Shown here in pieces: positions 63,032 to 64,000 of a stretch of 64,000 nt of DNA. The notes under the pieces are model-generated. The model did no database searches. It was not told the DNA's origin and worked only from the letters and a program-made list of their open reading frames with translations. A program made the position numbers and the translations under genes. Within the stretch, counting starts at the first letter, position 1; each line of letters opens with the position of its first letter. Location of the stretch: positions 26,080,898 to 26,144,897 of the forward strand of contig JAAOOA010000002.1 in the NCBI GenBank assembly GCA_012861695.1, written 5' to 3'. Source of the DNA: Trematomus loennbergii. Lineage: Eukaryota; Chordata; Actinopteri; Perciformes; Nototheniidae.

Positions 63032-64000
63032 GTAAGATATACTTTACATCTCCAAAGTTTATAAAGCCATACATTAAACTGTCTAACAAATAAATATAAA
63101 TAATCTTGAAGAGATTCAGTTTAGACACAATGAAAGCAAACATACATTGTCCTTGCATGACAATAATCAGTTTGACCATCTCTGTTATAAGTGCTGACAC
63201 CAGAATTAGCTGACACATTACGAGATAGTTAAAAAACCAAACTGAAATTCAACACTATGCAAAAGAGTACACATTTGTTGGATAACATCAAACTATAAAC
63301 ACATCAAAAGTCAAAATTGAAGGAAGGCTCCAGTTCTGCAGCATTTAAATCATAATGTACCATGTCCCTACAATATGCGTACATCCAGCAGATTTGCATA
63401 TCACCTACTATACAAAGGATGAAAAGGAAAAACCAATTATGCGAAATGTAAAATATTACCTAAATGGTGAAGTGTAAAAAGGCTGTAAAATGAGTGAATG
63501 CAGATAATAACGCAAAATGTGGCTTTTAATGTGATTGAAAATCCCAAAGATAATACCAGGGAGAAAATTGTTCAGACATAAAAATGTAATTTGGGGTTTT
63601 AGTTTTTCACTTGACGAAATGATCATATGCATCAATCTGATTATCAAGCACATGCAGAGATGTTTTTCTTTGAATGTAATGAGACGTTCAATACAAATCC
63701 TGACTACAGGTCCAGTATTCACATATACAAGTCAGTAAAGTTCATGCAGGACGATTAGAGTGGTGTCTTTTGATCCCATTTTATTGTGCTACAGATGGTG
63801 ATCCTCCACAACTCTGCTGCACTCACAGTATTTCTCTGCAGACAGCGTGATGCCTCGTGCTGACCAAGAATGAGCCACACAACATGAGGCCCATTCTTAC
63901 ATATTGCGCCATACATAAAACTCAGTTGTGCAACATTGCAGCGGACAAAGTTAACGGCTCGGTCATTTTAAGGGAATTATGTCTGGGATGAAGCCATATT
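63032..64000 (+). other. pdgfd intron 5, left part
   Basis: AT-rich non-coding DNA to the window edge. I looked for the next exon (a YSCTPRN-type motif and the cystine-knot RCGGNCGC) and found none, so exon 6 begins beyond 64000. Confidence 0.75.

Noticed and set aside
63780..64000. Possible pdgfd exon 6 at the right edge (TTTCTCTGCAG at 63833-63843)
   Set aside because: The sequence after this AG has early stops and no YSCTPRN or RCGGNC-type growth-factor motif.

Overview
This is vertebrate, almost certainly teleost (spiny-rayed fish), nuclear DNA. It is AT-rich with scattered CpG-rich islets and a very high load of long (CA)n/(TG)n arrays. It also carries several interspersed repeats whose terminal sequences I recognise as typical of percomorph fish genomes. 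There are no bacterial, plasmid, phage or CRISPR features.

The window holds one recognisable protein-coding gene, on the + strand: the first five coding exons of platelet-derived growth factor D (pdgfd). Exon 1 (29602-29719) encodes the signal peptide. Exons 2 and 3 (53597-53807, 55063-55236) encode the CUB domain. Exons 4 and 5 (61341-61400, 62818-63031) encode the hinge with its likely activating protease site. The PDGF/VEGF cystine-knot growth-factor domain (exons 6-7 in vertebrate PDGFD) lies beyond the right edge. Intron 1 is 23.9 kb; the other complete introns are 1.2-6.1 kb.

Layout: 1-335 is the 3' part of a short inverted-repeat DNA transposon. About 336-29000 is upstream intergenic DNA with no gene I can support; it holds microsatellites, a percomorph MITE (2653-2968), a LINE-tail-like fragment (about 8367-8500), a MITE with a SANT/Myb-like transposase remnant (10590-11167), a CpG-rich protein-like open stretch (22791-23040) and a 204-bp near-identical duplication (6840-7043 and 23068-23271). 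About 29030-29601 is the probable promoter and 5' leader, with several short upstream ORFs. 29602-64000 is pdgfd. Its introns carry a tRNA-derived SINE (35561-35906, minus), two sibling MITEs with TTAA flanks (39273-39762, 52817-53340), a hAT-like MITE (41752-42071) and about ten long dinucleotide arrays.

The most notable point is that pdgfd exon 3 is broken as written. One extra T in a TTTT run (55196-55199) throws the CUB C-terminus out of frame. The exon 3/exon 4 splice phases also do not match, and the conserved GRWCG motif reads GRCVG through what looks like two compensating one-base shifts. The long dinucleotide arrays likewise show mainly single-base drop-outs, so uncorrected assembly indels are the likeliest cause; a decaying pseudogene is less likely. 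I found no evidence of a previously undescribed molecular system.
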